From contig JAOPZG010000478.1 in assembly GCA_025964215.1 (NCBI GenBank), forward strand, positions 1-6,201: a DNA stretch of 6,201 nt. The letters run 5' to 3'. The translations under genes and the position numbers were made by a program. A model generated the notes under the pieces. The model searched no databases. It saw only the letters and a list, made by a program, of their open reading frames with translations, and was not told the DNA's origin. Below, piece after piece: positions 5,049 to 6,201 of this stretch. Each line of letters starts with the position of its first letter. Position 1 is the first letter of the stretch. The stretch is from Conexibacter sp. Lineage in GTDB: Bacteria; Actinomycetota; Thermoleophilia; Solirubrobacterales; Solirubrobacteraceae.

Positions 5049-5834
5049 ATGAAGCGCCTCATCCGCAGCATCGCGCCGGTCCTCGGCGCGCTTCTCATCG
5101 TGCTGTCCCTCACGGGCAGCGCGTTCGCCGCCGACAAGTACGTCGCCCTCGGCGACAGCTACTCGGCCGGCAACGGTGCCAACAGCACCAACCTGGACTC
5201 GAGCTGCAACCGCAACACCTACGCCTACCCGTACCTGCTCTCGCAGCAGAAGGGCTACGCGCTGTCGTTCGTCGCCTGCTCGGGCGCGGTCACGGGCGAC
5301 ATCATCAACAACCAGGTCAACTCCGTCACGTCCGACACGAAGCTCGTGACGATCACGATCGGCGGCAACGACATCGGGTTCACGAACCTGATCCTCGCGT
5401 GCACGACGCTCGGCTGCTCGTCGCAGATCGCGGCCTCGCAGAACCAGATCAACACGCAGCTGCCGGCGAAGCTCGACGCCACGTACAACGCGATCCGGGC
5501 CAGGTCGGCCACGGCCCGCGTCGTCGTGCTCGGCTACGGCCGGCCGTTCGCCACGCCGCCGCACACGTGCCTCTCGGCGACGGGCGTCTCCTCCTCGGAG
5601 GAGACCTCGCTGACGACGCTGATCGACAGCCTCGACAACACCATCAAGACGCGGGCCCTCGCCCACGGCTTCAGCTACGCCGACGTCAACCCGTACTGGG
5701 CCGGCCACGACGTCTGCGCGAGCAACCCGTTCACCAACGGGCTGACGCTCCTGCACACGGCCGACAGCTACCACCCGACGCGCAACGGCTACGCCAACGG
5801 CGACGTGCCGGCGATCCGGGCGATCATCGGCTAG
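5049..5834 (+). CDS. Secreted SGNH/GDSL-family lipase/esterase
   Basis: A 261-residue exported serine hydrolase predicted to cleave ester bonds in lipids or other esters outside the cell. Residues 1-27 are a Sec signal peptide: MKRLIR, a hydrophobic core, then SAFA with cleavage expected before Ala28. All SGNH blocks are visible: block I ALGDSYSAG (33-41) with nucleophile Ser37; block II ACSGAVTGD with Gly79; block III IGGNDIGF with Asn107; block V ADSYHPTRNGY with the D-x-x-H pair Asp239 and His242. The mature part has six Cys (53, 77, 118, 123, 174, 223), spaced as expected for three successive disulfides, as in Streptomyces-type extracellular SGNH lipases. It follows the MFS gene by 126 nt with its own likely promoter and ends with TAG directly abutting the stop of the opposing regulator. 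Lipase, phospholipase or acetyl-esterase activity cannot be separated by sequence. Confidence 0.94.
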   Translation: MKRLIRSIAPVLGALLIVLSLTGSAFAADKYVALGDSYSAGNGANSTNLDSSCNRNTYAYPYLLSQQKGYALSFVACSGAVTGDIINNQVNSVTSDTKLVTITIGGNDIGFTNLILACTTLGCSSQIAASQNQINTQLPAKLDATYNAIRARSATARVVVLGYGRPFATPPHTCLSATGVSSSEETSLTTLIDSLDNTIKTRALAHGFSYADVNPYWAGHDVCASNPFTNGLTLLHTADSYHPTRNGYANGDVPAIRAIIG

Positions 5835-6201
5835 TCACTCGGCACGCTCCGGGCCAGGCGTCGTCAGGCGCCTGGCCCGCAGCGCCAGCTCCAGCTCCAG
5901 GCGGCCCTCCGCGCAGGCCATGCGGTCGCCGAGCAGCTCGCGCAGCTGGGCCACGCGGTAGCGGACGGTCTGCGTGTGGACGTGGAGCTGCTCCGCCGCC
6001 GGGCGCACCTCGCCCTGGTGCGCGAGCCACGCCGCGAGCGTCTCGACCAGCCGGTCCTGGGACGCGGCCGGCGCCGCGGTGAGCGGCCCGAGGACCTCGT
6101 CCGCGAGGCCGGCCGCCACGGCGGGATCCCCGAGCAGCAGCAGGTCGACGCGGCGCTCCTCGGCCCACACCGGTCCGGGCGCGCCGAGCGCCAGCCGCAG
6201 C
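5835..6201 (-). CDS. PucR/CdaR-family transcriptional regulator, C-terminal part, cut by window edge
   Basis: The minus-strand frame is open from base 6201 to the TGA at 5837-5835, giving 121 C-terminal residues of a family normally 350 or more long. Residues 51-107 of the visible part match the PucR C-terminal helix-turn-helix domain: LVETLAAWLAHQGEV, PAAEQLHVHTQTVRYRVAQL and RELLG, ending with RLELELALRARRL. The stretch HVHTQTVRYRV (73-83) is the hallmark recognition region. The start lies outside the window; GTG at 6170 is internal to the frame. Such proteins are usually activators responding to metabolites through N-terminal domains that are not seen here. The gene converges on the lipase gene with no spacer. 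Its last codons contain a strong inverted repeat. Whether it regulates the lipase is unknown; convergent placement alone does not argue for it. Confidence 0.88.
   Translation of the reverse strand, partial: LRLALGAPGPVWAEERRVDLLLLGDPAVAAGLADEVLGPLTAAPAASQDRLVETLAAWLAHQGEVRPAAEQLHVHTQTVRYRVAQLRELLGDRMACAEGRLELELALRARRLTTPGPERAE
5850..5879. terminator. Probable terminator hairpin of the convergent lipase/pucR-type pair
   Basis: CGGGCCAGGCG (5850-5860) and CGCCTGGCCCG (5869-5879) are perfect 11-bp inverted arms separated by 8 nt. In the plus-strand RNA, U5861-G5868 and C5862-G5867 can extend the stem to 13 pairs with a GUCA loop. It begins 15 nt after the lipase stop. No T-tract follows on either strand, as is frequent for GC-rich actinobacterial terminators. 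It lies wholly inside the final codons of the opposing regulator gene. Confidence 0.65.

Noticed and set aside
3876..5774. Long minus-strand open frames opposite the MFS and lipase genes
   Set aside because: Same antisense artefact; no motifs, and the plus-strand proteins have transmembrane pattern, signal peptide and catalytic blocks.
4841..6082. 413-codon plus-strand frame across the MFS end, lipase and regulator
   Set aside because: It crosses three well-supported genes in another frame and is compositionally biased, without any recognisable domain.
1..6201. Search for tRNA/rRNA, CRISPR, insertion sequences, phage or toxin-antitoxin genes, or a novel defence system
   Set aside because: No cloverleaf, array, terminal repeats or transposase-like protein seen; every stretch longer than 200 nt is covered by a recognisable gene family.

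Overview
The window is very GC-rich DNA (clearly above 65% by eye) with G/C-ending codons, GTG and TTG starts, an apparently leaderless gene and actinobacterial protein families (TetR, FadE-type acyl-CoA dehydrogenases, SGNH lipase, PucR/CdaR regulator). An actinobacterium is likely. A Thermoleophilia/Solirubrobacterales-type source is my guess from style, not something the sequence proves.

Layout. At the left edge a crotonase-fold (enoyl-CoA hydratase/isomerase) gene runs on the minus strand; only its first 146 codons are inside the window. It diverges across a 186-nt intergenic region from a TetR-family regulator (626-1204). After 53 nt come two tandem, overlapping acyl-CoA dehydrogenase paralogues (1258-2454 and 2451-3593). 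Next are an MFS transporter (3675-4922) and a secreted SGNH/GDSL lipase/esterase (5049-5834), both on the plus strand. The lipase gene converges with zero intervening bases on the 3' part of a minus-strand PucR/CdaR-type regulator that runs off the right edge.

How the genes fit together. Crotonase, TetR and the two dehydrogenases look like a small acyl-CoA (fatty or branched acid) catabolism cluster. The dehydrogenases would supply the alpha,beta-desaturation step and the crotonase protein a hydration or isomerisation step, with the TetR protein as the probable local, ligand-responsive repressor. Candidate operators lie in the divergent gap and over the -35 of the dehydrogenase promoter. Both dehydrogenases are of the isovaleryl/long-chain type, with the catalytic Glu in helix G. 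The MFS, lipase and PucR genes are not obviously part of that pathway, although a secreted lipase next to acyl-CoA oxidation genes is compatible with lipid use.

I see no RNA genes, insertion sequences, CRISPR or phage elements, and no strong sign of a new multi-gene system. The observations most worth checking are: a perfect 11-bp-arm hairpin just after the lipase stop that lies inside the C-terminal codons of the opposing regulator; a duplication footprint after the two dehydrogenase stop codons; a leaderless promoter whose -10 block recurs upstream of the lipase; and a crotonase lacking one of the two hydratase glutamates.
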